Part shown: piece after piece, positions 14,901 to 26,900 of the stretch | How positions within the stretch are numbered: position 1 is the stretch's first letter | Layout of the letters: each line of letters begins with the position of its first letter | Assembly (NCBI RefSeq): GCF_024166365.1 | Contig: NC_064826.1 | Coordinates: 60,281,001-60,345,000, forward strand | Direction: 5' to 3' | DNA: 64,000 nt | From: Elephas maximus indicus | Taxonomy: Eukaryota; Chordata; Mammalia; Proboscidea; Elephantidae | Position numbers and translations under genes: made by a program | Notes under the pieces: model-generated | Told to the model about the DNA's origin: nothing | Database searches by the model: none | Seen by the model: only the letters and a program-made list of their open reading frames with translations

Positions 14901-17900
14901 GCCTGGTCTAGGGTAAACACAAGCATCCACTATTACTGATACAGTATTTTTGTTTGTATTTGAAGACTGCTGAATTCCTCATTCTTCTCTTCAAAGAGTT
15001 GTAAACATATTGATTAGGTATTTTCTAATCAATATTATATCCTAAACTTTTTAGCATTCCTAAGGGCAGAAATACTGCTTTTCTTAAGCGTTAATTTAAC
15101 AAATTTTTGTCTCGAGGAGAAAATTAATTGATTTTCTGATACTATTAAAAGCCAACACATTTCCTTTGTTCTCTCTGCTTGGAATTTATGAGAACTGCTC
15201 TTGTAATCAGGCAGTCTGATTAATATTACTTTCCGTGAGATCAAGTAACTAAATTTACCTACTGCACGTTCTTTGTTTATACAGAGAGTTGACTTACTCA
15301 ACTCTTACCCAAATATACACAGACAACTGGGGAAACCAGCACAACTTGTACAAGGCAAGGTCATGGAAGCTTTAAACTCCTGAGGGACCAAATTGCTGGG
15401 CAGAGGGCTATGGGGACCATGGTCTTGGGAAACATCTAGTTCAATAGGCATACCATAGTTTATAAAGAAATTGTTCTACATTCTACTTTGGTAAGTAGTG
15501 TCTGGGGTCTTAAAAGCCTGTGAGCAACCATCTAAGATACTTTGCTGGTCTCACCCTTTTGGCAGCAAGGGAGAATAAAGAATACTAAAGACACAAAGGA
15601 AAGATTAGTCCAAAGGACTAATGGACCACAACTACCACAGCCTCCACCAGACTGAGTCCAGTACAACTAGATGGTGCCTAGCTACCACCACTGACTGCTC
15701 TGACAGGGATCACAATAGAGGGTCCCAGAGAGAGCTGGAGAAAAATGTAGAACAAAATTCTAATTCACAAAAAAAGACCAGACTTACTGGCCTGAAAGAG
15801 ATTGGAGAAACTCCAAGAGTATGGCCCCTGGACCGCCTTTTAGCTCAGGAATGAAGTCACTCCTGAGGTTCACCCTTCAGCCAAAGATTAGACAGGCACA
15901 TAAAACAAAACGAGACCAAAGGGGCACACCAGCCCTGTGGCAGGGACTAGAAGGCAGGAGGGGACAGGAAAACTGGTAATAGGAAATCCAAGGTTGTGAA
16001 GGGAGAGTGTTGACATGTTGTGGGGCTGTTAACCAATGTCATAAAGCAATGTGTTTACTAACTGTTAAAATAAATAAATATATATAGACAATCAGGCTAA
16101 TCAGCTATCTAGTTTGTTACTATAGAGAAGAGATGATATCTGGTCTTTTTAAAGTTTCAAGAGTAAACTCTTACTGGCCAAAGCATAAAAAATTGAGAGA
16201 TGAGTATTGATGAATGCTATCCTTGCTGTCTAGCAATATATTAGATCCAGAGGTAGCTGCAGAAGATGTCTTGATATTTCCTAATCCCTTCTTTATCTAA
16301 TGCATCACAGTCGTACTAAGAAATATTATTAGATTAATGGTTTTATTTACATGTGTTTTGTTATACACAACTTCACATCCCAATGGGTAAGAGATTAGGT
16401 AGAAGTAGCAAATAAATAAATGAAGCCTAAGTCATTGTGTGTCTGTTGTACTAGAAACAAGTCCATAGCTTTATAGCATTCCAACTTGAGGACAGGCAAT
16501 ATCTTTAAGAGACCCGTGCTCCTGTTGCTGATTTGCTTACAAATATATAATATCCTAGGGCATTCAGAAATACTATTAGCAGCATTAAAAATAACTCTGT
16601 CCAAAATGTAACTCTTCATCTTTTTTGGAGCCTAGTAAATGCGTAATTATTTTCCTGGCACTATTAAGTATAATTAGTCCAGGTTTATCACTTACATCCT
16701 TATAGTTGATGTGTTTTTTTAAATGCATTTTCCCAATTTTTTGTCTTAGTTTTAATTTTATTGAAATATGATATAGTTTTAATATTGAAATAGTTTTAAT
16801 TTTTATTGAAATATGATATACATCCAGAAATATTCATTAATTATAAATATATTATCACAAAATACCTTCACAAGCACCATCCTTATCGAGATATCAAAAA
16901 CAAAAAAAACCAAACCCAGTGCCGTCAAGTCGATTCCGACTCATAGCGACCCTATAGGACAGAGTAGAACTGCCTCACAGAGTTTCCAAGGAGCGCCTGG
17001 CGGATTCGAACTGCTGACCCTTTGGTTAGCAGCCGCAGCACTTAACCACTACACCACCAGGGTTTCCCATCAAGATACAGAATATAGTAATACCCAGAAA
17101 TCCTCCTCATATCCCTATCCTTTTCCTTTTCCCCAAAGGGAACCATTATCTTGATTTCTAATACCATGAATTAGTTTTGCCTGCTTATGAATTAATGAAA
17201 TCATATAGGATGTATTCTTTTGTCTTAACTTCTATCACTCCATCTTATGAGATTCTTCCAAACGTGTTCAGTATAGCAGTATTTTGTTAATTTTAATCAC
17301 CGTGTAGTATTCCACAGTTTATCCTCTCTACTATTTATGAACATTTGGAAGAGGAGCTGTTCCATGACTCCAGGTTTTTGGTGGCTGCTGGCAATCCTTG
17401 GCATTCCTTTACTGCTTATAGATGTATCTGCTTCCTTCATTACATGGCATTTGTCTTCTCCTTGTGTATGCCTCCCTTTTTATAAGACAGCACTCAGAAG
17501 TAATTAGGACCCCCCCCCCCACTCCAGAATAATATGGTTAACTGATAATATCTGCAAAGAAAAACGCTATTTCCCCAAACGAGGTCACATTCACAGGTAT
17601 AGGGATTAAGTCTTCAACATTTCTTTTTGGAAGATACAATTCAGTCCATAACACATCCCAATCCCTAACACCACCACCACCATTATCACTATCATGAGGC
17701 AGGAGGCAGAGACAGTAGTCTCTTTTTTCCCAGTGGGAGCCATGTTTAGGGAGAGGAGACAGGCAGTGAACCCCGGCAGGGCTATTTACCACCCTGCCAC
17801 CACCACCAGCAAGAGCTTGTTTAACCCTCCACGCTGGAAAATAACGTAAGTATCTCAGGCAAGTCCTTCAATCCCTCACTCCACGTGAGCTGCACAGGGG

Positions 17901-20900
17901 TAAGCAACTGACACTTTTGCAAATAATATCAGCTGCAAACATGCAATGTAATCAAGATTCATCAAATGCTTGAGGCACACCAATATCATGGAAGGAAGAC
18001 AGTGAACAGATAAGCCTTGAAGAAACAATAGAGAATCAGAGTGGAAATTTTAAAATAATATCATGAGAGATAAGGAGAATAGTGCATGTGTAGGAAAAAA
18101 AGGTAATTATGAAAAAGAATTCATTGATATTGGTTTAAAAAGAGTTGAAATTAAAAGTTTCTTCAAAGTTCTATTTTTTTTAAAGTTAAACTATTGGTTA
18201 CTTAAGAGAATGAAAACGTTCTTTGAAAATATTCTTTTTGATAGAAAGCTCTGCAAATTGAGTTTAACAGTAAATCTTTGTTAATGAATAACTTCCTTTT
18301 TTATTTAAGGTGCTGCATTTTGGGATGTTATCCCTCCGAGGATTACTTTCTTGAAAAAGAAGGCATTTTTCTCCTTTTGGATTTACTAGCAGTAAGTACG
18401 CTTATAACAACTGTAAGACAAAAGGTATTTTTTATTAATCCTTTACACAATGAATACCACAGAACACTCTTCTATGAATAAAACCAAAAAACCAAACCCA
18501 CTGCTGTCAAGTCGATTCCAACTCACAGCGACCCCAAAGGGTTTCCAAGGCTGTAAATCTCTATGGAAGCAGGCTGCCACATCTTACTCTTGCAAAGCCG
18601 CTGGTGGCTTTGAACCACCAACCTTTTGGTTAGCAGTAGATTGCTTTACCCATGGGGTAAATGTAGCCCAAGTCATGTTTAAGTGTATTGTTTTAAACAG
18701 AATACCTCCTGGACATTCATAGTATGCATCAGCATATTGAAGGCTCTGAAAATTCCTCTCGTTAAGAAATCCCTTTTTTTAGATCAATGTTCCCAAACAC
18801 ATTCTAGCAGAGGATTCTTTTTCTTCCCCCCTTTGTACTTTATCAACCTTCTAAGAAGCAGTCAGCGAAATACCAGAACATATCAAAATCCCCAGTCATT
18901 TACAAATTAATTCTAGGTTTTCCCTCTGGTATTAAAAGTTAAGAGCCACAGTAGCCGGAAGGACAAAGATAAGCATTTTTTGAGAACCATATATAGTTAG
19001 GAGGTAAAGTTAAGAAGTCTAGTATGTCATGGACCATGGTTTTACTGAATGAGCAGAGGTGAGCATACTAAGCCTGTCAGTAAAGATTGTTGCCATCTAA
19101 CAGCTGAGAATAATGTCAAAGACCCTCATTGATCTTTCAAGTAATCCCTACTAGCCTCAATTCTAAGTGGGGTCCATAGTCAAGATGATGTGGGAGGAAA
19201 AATTTAATTTTGTGTCAGTAACATTTTGGAAGATTCTCACACAGAGTTCTAGCCATGTCGCTGCCTGTGACTGCTACCATCATTGATTTTATTAACAGAA
19301 TAACAAATAACAAACATACTTCGATTTAGCAGATGTACAGAAGTTGTTTGTGTCCCTTCACTTCCTGAAAGAAAATTAGTTCTAGAGATAAGAGAGCAAA
19401 CACTAATACAAAACACCACATATAAAAAATAAGTGAATAATAATGATAATAATCCATCTTGATAAACAGGAATGAATCATAACCAGAAACCCTTGGAAAG
19501 TTTAGAAAATTGAACATAATACAAGGGGATGTATGTCTAGCGCTGCCAATGTAGGACTAGATGGTGTGGCTTACAATGTTTCTCTGACTAGGGTATAGCT
19601 ATACCCAGAGCCATGTGGTGATGTGTCAGGGAATTCCCAAAGTCACAAAATTAACCTGGCACATCTTGGCTGGAACATCCCTTTTAGTTAAAGATTTGGA
19701 AGTGAGGTGTTATATTAAACATAGAAAAATTAAATAATGTAAAATTTACACTAAGGTTTAAGACTGGATAGAAGGCCTCAAAGGCATTTCCCACTTGTTC
19801 ACTGTCCTTTGCCTTTAGTGTTTCTTTGATGGAAAGGTATGAAAACAACTGGGAGGAGAGGCCAAATAGCAGAGTGGTTATGAGGATAGGCTGAAGCCAA
19901 TCTGACTGAGGCCTCCAGAATTTGTTAGCTGTGTAACTTGGGCAAATTATTTAAAAACCATGTCCCTCGGTTTCTCCATCCGTAAAACAGGGATAGTAAC
20001 AGTATCTACTTCATAGTACTAGTGGGAAGGTTAAGTGTGCAGAATGTGTGTGTGTGTGTGTATTAGAATGATGTCTGATGCATATCATTGCTATATAAGT
20101 GTTTGCTGTTATTATGATTATTATTATTAGATTGGCTTAATATGAATTGAACCAGTCAAGTTAATTACAAGTACATTTTAATGAAGTTTTTTTTTTTTTG
20201 GCTTTAACAAAGAGAAATTTATTTCTTCAGAGTAAAGTAGGCTAAAAGTCCAAATTCAAGGCATCAGCTCCAGGGGAAGGCTTTCTGTCTCTGTTGGCTC
20301 TACAAGAAGGTCCTTGTCCTCAATCTTCGCATGGTTGACAAACTTCTCAGGGGCAGGGACCCCAGGTCCAAAGGACATACTCTGATCCTGGTATTACTTT
20401 CTTGGTGGTATGAGGTCCCCAACTCTCTGCTTGCTTCCCTTCCCTTTTATCTCTTGAGAGAGAAAAGGTGGTGCAGACCACACCTCAGGGAAGCTCCCTT
20501 TACACTGGATCAGGGAAGTGACCTGAGTAAGGGTGCTGTTACAATCCCACCCTAATCCTCTTTTTTTTTTTTAATAATTTTTATTGTGCTTTAAGTGAAA
20601 GTTTACAAATCAAGTCAGTCTGTCACATGTAAGCTTATATACACACCTTACTACATACTCCCATTTACTCTCTCCCTAGTGAGTCAGCCCGCTCCCTTCT
20701 TCCAGCCTCTCCTTTCTTGACCCTTTTGCCAGTTTCTAACCCTCTCTACCCTCCCATCTCCCCTCCAGACAGGAGATGCCAATACAGTCTCAAGTGTCTA
20801 CCTGATATAAGTAGCTCACTCTTCATCAACATCTCTCTCCAGCCCATTCTCCAGTCCCTTCCATGTCTGATGAGTAGTCTTTGGGAATGGTTCCTGTCCT

Positions 20901-23900
20901 GGGCCAACAGAAGGTTTGGGGACCATGACCGCCAAGATTCTTCTAGTCTCAGTCAGACCATTAAGTCTGGTCTTTTTATGAGAATTTGGGGTCTGCATCC
21001 CACTGTTCTCCTGCTCCCTCAGGAGTTCTCTGTTGTGTTCCCTGTCAGGATAGTCATCAGTTGTGGCCAGGCACCATCTAGTTCTTCTGGTCTCAGGATG
21101 ATGTAAGTCTCTGGTTCCTGTGGCCCTTTCTGTCTCTTGGGCTCATAGTTATCCTGTGACCTTGGTGTTCTTTATTCTCCTTTGATCCAGGTGGGTTGAG
21201 ACCAATTGATGCATCTTAGATGGCCGCTTGTTAGCATTTAAGACCCCAGACACCGCACTTCTAAGTGGGATGCAGAATGTTATCATAATAGAGTTTATTA
21301 TGCCAATTGACTTAGAAGTCCCCTTAAGCCATAGTCCCCAAACCCACACCCTTGCTCCGGTGACCTTCGAAGCATTCAGTTTATCCTGGAAACTTCTTTG
21401 CTTTTGGTCCAGTCTAGTTGAGCTGACCTTCCCTGTATTGAGTATTGTCCTTCCCTTCACCTAAAGTCGTTCTTATCTACTAACTAATCAGTAAATAACC
21501 CTCTCCCACTCTCCCTCTCTCCCCCCTCTCGTAACCGCAAAAGAATGTGTTCTTCTCAGTTTATACTATTTCTCAAGAACTTAAAAAAAAAAAAAAAAAT
21601 TTTTTTTTTTTTTTATAATAGTGGTCTTATAAAGTATTTGTCCTTTTGCATCTGACTAATTTCACTCAGCATAATGCCTTCCAGGTTCCTCCATGTTATG
21701 AAATGTTTGACAGATTCGTCACTGTTCTTTATCAATGCGTAGTATTCCATTGTGTGAATGTACCATAATTTATTTAACCATTCATCTATTGATGGACACC
21801 TTGGTTGCTTCCAGCTTTTTGCTGTTGTAAACAGTGATGCAACAAACATGGGTGTACATATATCTGTTTGTGTGAAGGCTCTTATTTCTCTAGGGTATAT
21901 TCCGAGGAGTGGGATTTCTAGGTTCTATGGTAGTTCTATTTCTAACTTTTTAAGAAAATGCCAGATAGATTTCCAAAGTGGTTATACCATTTTACATTCC
22001 CACCAGCAGTGTATAAGAGTTCCAGTCTCTCTGCAGCCTCTCCAACATTTATTATTTTGTGTTTTTTGGATTAATGCCAGCCTTGTTGGAGTGAGATGGA
22101 ATCTCATCGTAGTTTTAATTTGCATTTCTCTAATGGCTAATGATCGAGAGCATTTTCTCATGTGTCTGTTAGCCGCCTGAATATCTTCTTTAGTGAAGTG
22201 CGTGTTCATATCCTTTGCCTACTTTTTGACTGGGTTGTTTGTCTTTTTGTGGTTGAGTTTTGACAGAATCATATAGATTTTAGAGATCAGGTGCTGGTCA
22301 GAGATGCCATAGGTGAAAATTTTTTCCCAATCTGCAGGTGGTCTTTTTACTCTTTTGGTGAAGTCTTTAGATGAGCATAGATGTTTGATTTTTAGGAGCT
22401 CCCAGTTATCTGGTTTCTCTTCGTCATTTTTGGTAATGTTTTGTATTCTGTTTATGCCTTGTATTAGGGCTCCTAGGGTTGTCCCTATTTTTTCTTCCAT
22501 GGTCTTTATCGTTTTAGTCTTTATGTTTAGGTCTTTGATCCACTTGGAGTTAGTTTTTGTGCATGGTGTGAGGTATGGGTCCTGTTTCATGTTTTTGCAA
22601 ATGGATATCCAGTTATGCCAGCACCATTTGTTAAAAAGACTATCTTTTCCCCAATTAACTGACACTGGACCTTTGTCAAATATCAGCTGCCCATACATGG
22701 ATGGATTTATATCTGGGTTCTCAATTCTGTTCCATTGGTCTATGTGTCTGTTGTTGTACCAATACCAGGCTGTTTTGACTACTGTGGCTGTATAATATGT
22801 TCTAAAATCAGGTAGAGTGAGGCCTCCCACTTTCTTCTTCTTTTTCAGTAATGCTTTACTTATCCGGGGCTTCTTTCCCTTCTGTATGAAGTTGGTAATT
22901 TGTTTCTCCATCACTTTAAAATATGTCATTGGAATTTGGATCAGAAGTGCATTGTATGTATAGATGGCTTTTGGTAGAATAGACATTTTTACTATGTTAA
23001 GTCTTTCTATCCATGAACAGGGTATGTTTTTCCACTTATGTAGGTCCGTTTTAGTTTCTTGCACTAGTACTTTGTAGTTTTCTTTGTATAGGTCTTCTAC
23101 ATCTTTGGTAAGATTTATTCCTAAGTATTTTATCTTCTTGGGGGCTACTGTGAATGGTATTGATTTGGTGATTTCCTCTCCGATGTTCTTTTTGTTGATG
23201 TAGAGGAATCCAAGTGATTTTTGTATGTTTATCTTGTAACCTGAGACTCTGCCAAACTCTTCTATTAGTTTCAGTAGTTTTCTGGAGGATTCCTTAGGGT
23301 TTTCTGTGTATAAGATCATGTCATCTGCAAATAGAGATAATTTTAATTCTTCCTTGCCAATCCAGATGCCCTTTATTTCTTTGTCTAGCCCAATTGCTCT
23401 GGCTAGGACCTCTAGCACAATGTTGAATAAGAGCGGTGATAAAGGGCATCCTTGTCTGGTTCCCGTTCTCAAGGGAAATGCTTTCAGGCTCTCTCTATTT
23501 AGAGTGATGTTGGCTGTTGGCTTTGTATACATGCCCTGTATTATGTTGAGGAATTTTCCTTCAATTCCTATTTGGCTGAGAGTTTTTATCATAAATGGGT
23601 GTTGGACTTTGTCAAATGCCTTTTCTGCATCAATTGATAAGATCATGTGGTTTTTGTCTTTTGTTTTATTTATATGGTGGATTACATTAATGGTTTTTCT
23701 AATATTAAACCAGCCTTGCATACCTGGTATAAATCCCACTTGGTCGTGGTGGATTATTTTTTTGATATGTTGTTGAATTCTATTGGCTAGAATTTTGTTG
23801 AGGATTTTTGCATCTATGTTCATGAGGGATATAGGTCTATAATTTTCTTTTTTTGTGATGTCTTTACCTGGTTTTGGTATCAGGGAAATGGTGGCTTCAT

Positions 23901-26900
23901 AGAATGAGTTAGGTAGTATTCCGTCATTTTCTATGCTTTGAAATACCTTTAGTAGGAGTAGTGTTAACTCTTCTCTGAAAGTTTGGTAGAACTCTGCAGT
24001 GAAGCCATCGGGCCAGGGCTTTTTTTTTGTTGGAAGTTTTTTGATTACCGTTTCAATCTCTTTTTTTATTATGGGTCTATTTAGTTGTTCTACTTCTGAT
24101 TGTGTTAGTTTAGGTAGGTAGTGTTTTTCCAGGAATTCATCCATTTCTTCTAGGTTTACAAATTTGTTAGAGTACAATTTTTTGTAATAATCTGATATGA
24201 TTCTTTTAATTTCAGTTGGGTCTGTTGTGATATGGCCCATCTCATCTCTTATTCAGGTTGTTTGTTTCCTTTCCTGTATTTCTTTAGTCAGTCTGGCCAA
24301 TGGTTTATCAATTTTGTTAATTTTTTCAAAGAACCAGCTTTTGACTTTGTTAATTCTTTCAATTGTTTTTCTGTTCTCTAATTCATTTAGTTCAGCTCTA
24401 ATTTTTATTATTTGTTTTCTTCTGGTGCCTGATGGATTCTTTTGTTGCTCGCTTTCTATTTGTTCAAGTTGTAGGGACAGTTCTCTGATTTTGGCTCTTT
24501 CTTCTTTTTGTATGTGTGCATTTATCAATATAAATTGACCTCTGAGCACTGCTTTTGCTGTGTCCCAGAGGTTTTGATAGGAAGTGTTTTCATTCTCGTT
24601 GCATTCTATGAATTTCTTTATTCCCTCCTTTATGTCTTCCATAACCCAGTCTTTTTTGAGCAGGGTATTGTTCAGTTTCCAAGTATTTGATTTCTTTTCC
24701 CTGATTTTTCTGTTACTGATTTCCACTTTTATGGCCTTGTTGTCTGAGAAGATGCTTTGTAATATTTCGATGTTTTGGATTCTGCAAAGGTTTGTTTTGT
24801 GACCTAACGTGATCTATTCTAGAGAATGTTCCATGTGCACTAGAAAAAAAAGTATATTTTGCAGCTGTTGGGTGGAGTGTTCTGTATAGGTCTATGAGGT
24901 CAAGTTGGTTGATTGTAGCAATTAGGTCTTCTGTATCTCTATTGAGCTTCTTACTGGAAGTCCTGTCCTTCTCCGAAAGTGGTATGTTGAAGTCTCCTAC
25001 TGTAATTGTGGAGGTGTCTGTCTCACTTTTCAGTTCTGTTAAAGTTTGTTTTATGTATCTTGCAGCCCTGTCATTGGGTGCATAAATGTTTAATATGGTT
25101 ATATCTTCCTGGTCAATTGTCCCTTTAATCATTATGTAGTGTCCTTCTTTATCCTTTGTGGTGGATTTAACTTTGAAGTCTATTTTGTCAGAAATCAATA
25201 TTGCTACTCCTGCTCTTTTTTGATTGTTGTTTGCTTGATATATTTTTTTCCATCCTTTGAGTTTTAGTTTGTTTGTGTCTCTAAGTCTAAGGTGTGTCTC
25301 TTGTAGGCAGCATGTGGATGGATCGTGTTTCTTTATCCAGTCTGAGACTCTCTGTTTCTTTATTGGTGCATTTAGTCCATTTACATTCAGTGTAATTATA
25401 GATAAGAATGTGTTTAGTGCTGTCATTTTGATGCCTTTTTGTGTGTGTTGTTGACAGTTTCATTTTTCCACTTACTTTTTTGTGCTGAGATGTTTTTCTT
25501 TGTAAATTGTATGTTCCTCATTTTCCTAGTAGTCGAATTTATGTTTGCTGAGTCGTTATGTTTTTCTTGGGTTTTATTTTGAGTTATGGAATTGTTAGAC
25601 CTCTTTGTGGTTACCTTAATATCTGCCGCTATTTTTCTAAGTAAAAACCTAACTTGTATCGTCCTATATCGCCTTGTTTTCCTCTCCATCTGGCAGTTCA
25701 GTGCCTCCTGTATTTAGTCCCTCTTTTTGATTATTGTGATCTTTTACATAATGACTTCAATGATTCCCTGTTTTGAGTATTTTTTTCTTTTTAAAATTAA
25801 TCTAATTTGTTTTTGTGATTTCCTTATTTGAGTTGATATCAGGATGTTCTGTTCTGTGACCTTGTATTGTGTTGTTATCTGATGATATTGATTTTCTGAC
25901 CAAACAATTTCCTTTAGTATTTCTTGTAGCTTTGGTTTGGTTTTTGCAAATTCTCTAAGCTTGTGTTTATCTGTAAGTGTTTTAATTTCGCCTTCATATT
26001 TGAGAGAGAGTTTTGCTGGATAAATGATCCTTGGGTGGAAGTTTTTCTCCTTCAGTGCTTTATATATGTCATCCCATTGCCTTCTTGACTGCATGGTTTC
26101 TGCTGAGTAGTCTGAACTTATTCTTATTGATTCTTCTTTGTTGGAGAGCTTTCTTTTATCCCTGGCTGCTTTTAAAATTTTCTCTTTATCTTTGGTTTTG
26201 GCAAGTTTGATGATAATATGTCTTGGTGATTTTCTTTTTGGATCAGTCTTAAATGGGGTTCGATGAGCATCTTGGATAGGTATCCTTTTGTCTTTCGTGA
26301 TGTCAGGGAAGTTTTCTGCCAACAGATCTTCAGCTATTCTGTCTGTATTTTCTGTTATCCCTCCTTGTTCTGGAACACCAATCACACACAAGTTATTCTT
26401 CTTGATAGAGTCCCACATGATTCTTAGGGTTTCTTCATTTTTTTTAATTCTTTTATCTGATTTTTCTTCAGCTATATTGGTGTCAATTGCTTTATCCTCC
26501 ATCTCCCCCACTCTGCATTCCAATTCCTCAATTCTGCTCCTCTGACTTCCTATTGAGTTGTCTAATTCTGTAATCTTCTGGATTTCTGAATGCTGTCTCT
26601 CTATGGATTCTTGTAGCTTATTAATTTTTCCACTATGTTCTTGAATAATCTTTTTTATTTCTTCAACTGCTTTATCAGTTTGTTCCTTGGCTTTTTCTGT
26701 AGATTGCCTTATTTCATTTCTGAGGTCATCCCCGATGTCTTGAAGCATGCTGTAAATTAGTTTTTTATATTCTGTATCTGGCAATTCCAGGATTGTATCT
26801 TCATTTGGGAAAGATTTTGAATCTTTAATTTGGGGAGTTGTAGAAGCAATCATGGTCTGCTTCTTTACGTGGTTTGATATCGACTGTTGTCCCTGAGCCA

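Noticed and set aside
22313..24802. Several open frames on the + strand across the L1
   Set aside because: They are antisense shadows of the L1 ORF2 reading frame; their hydrophobic, Ser/Phe-rich content is what the complement of Lys/Glu/Asn-rich coding sequence gives.
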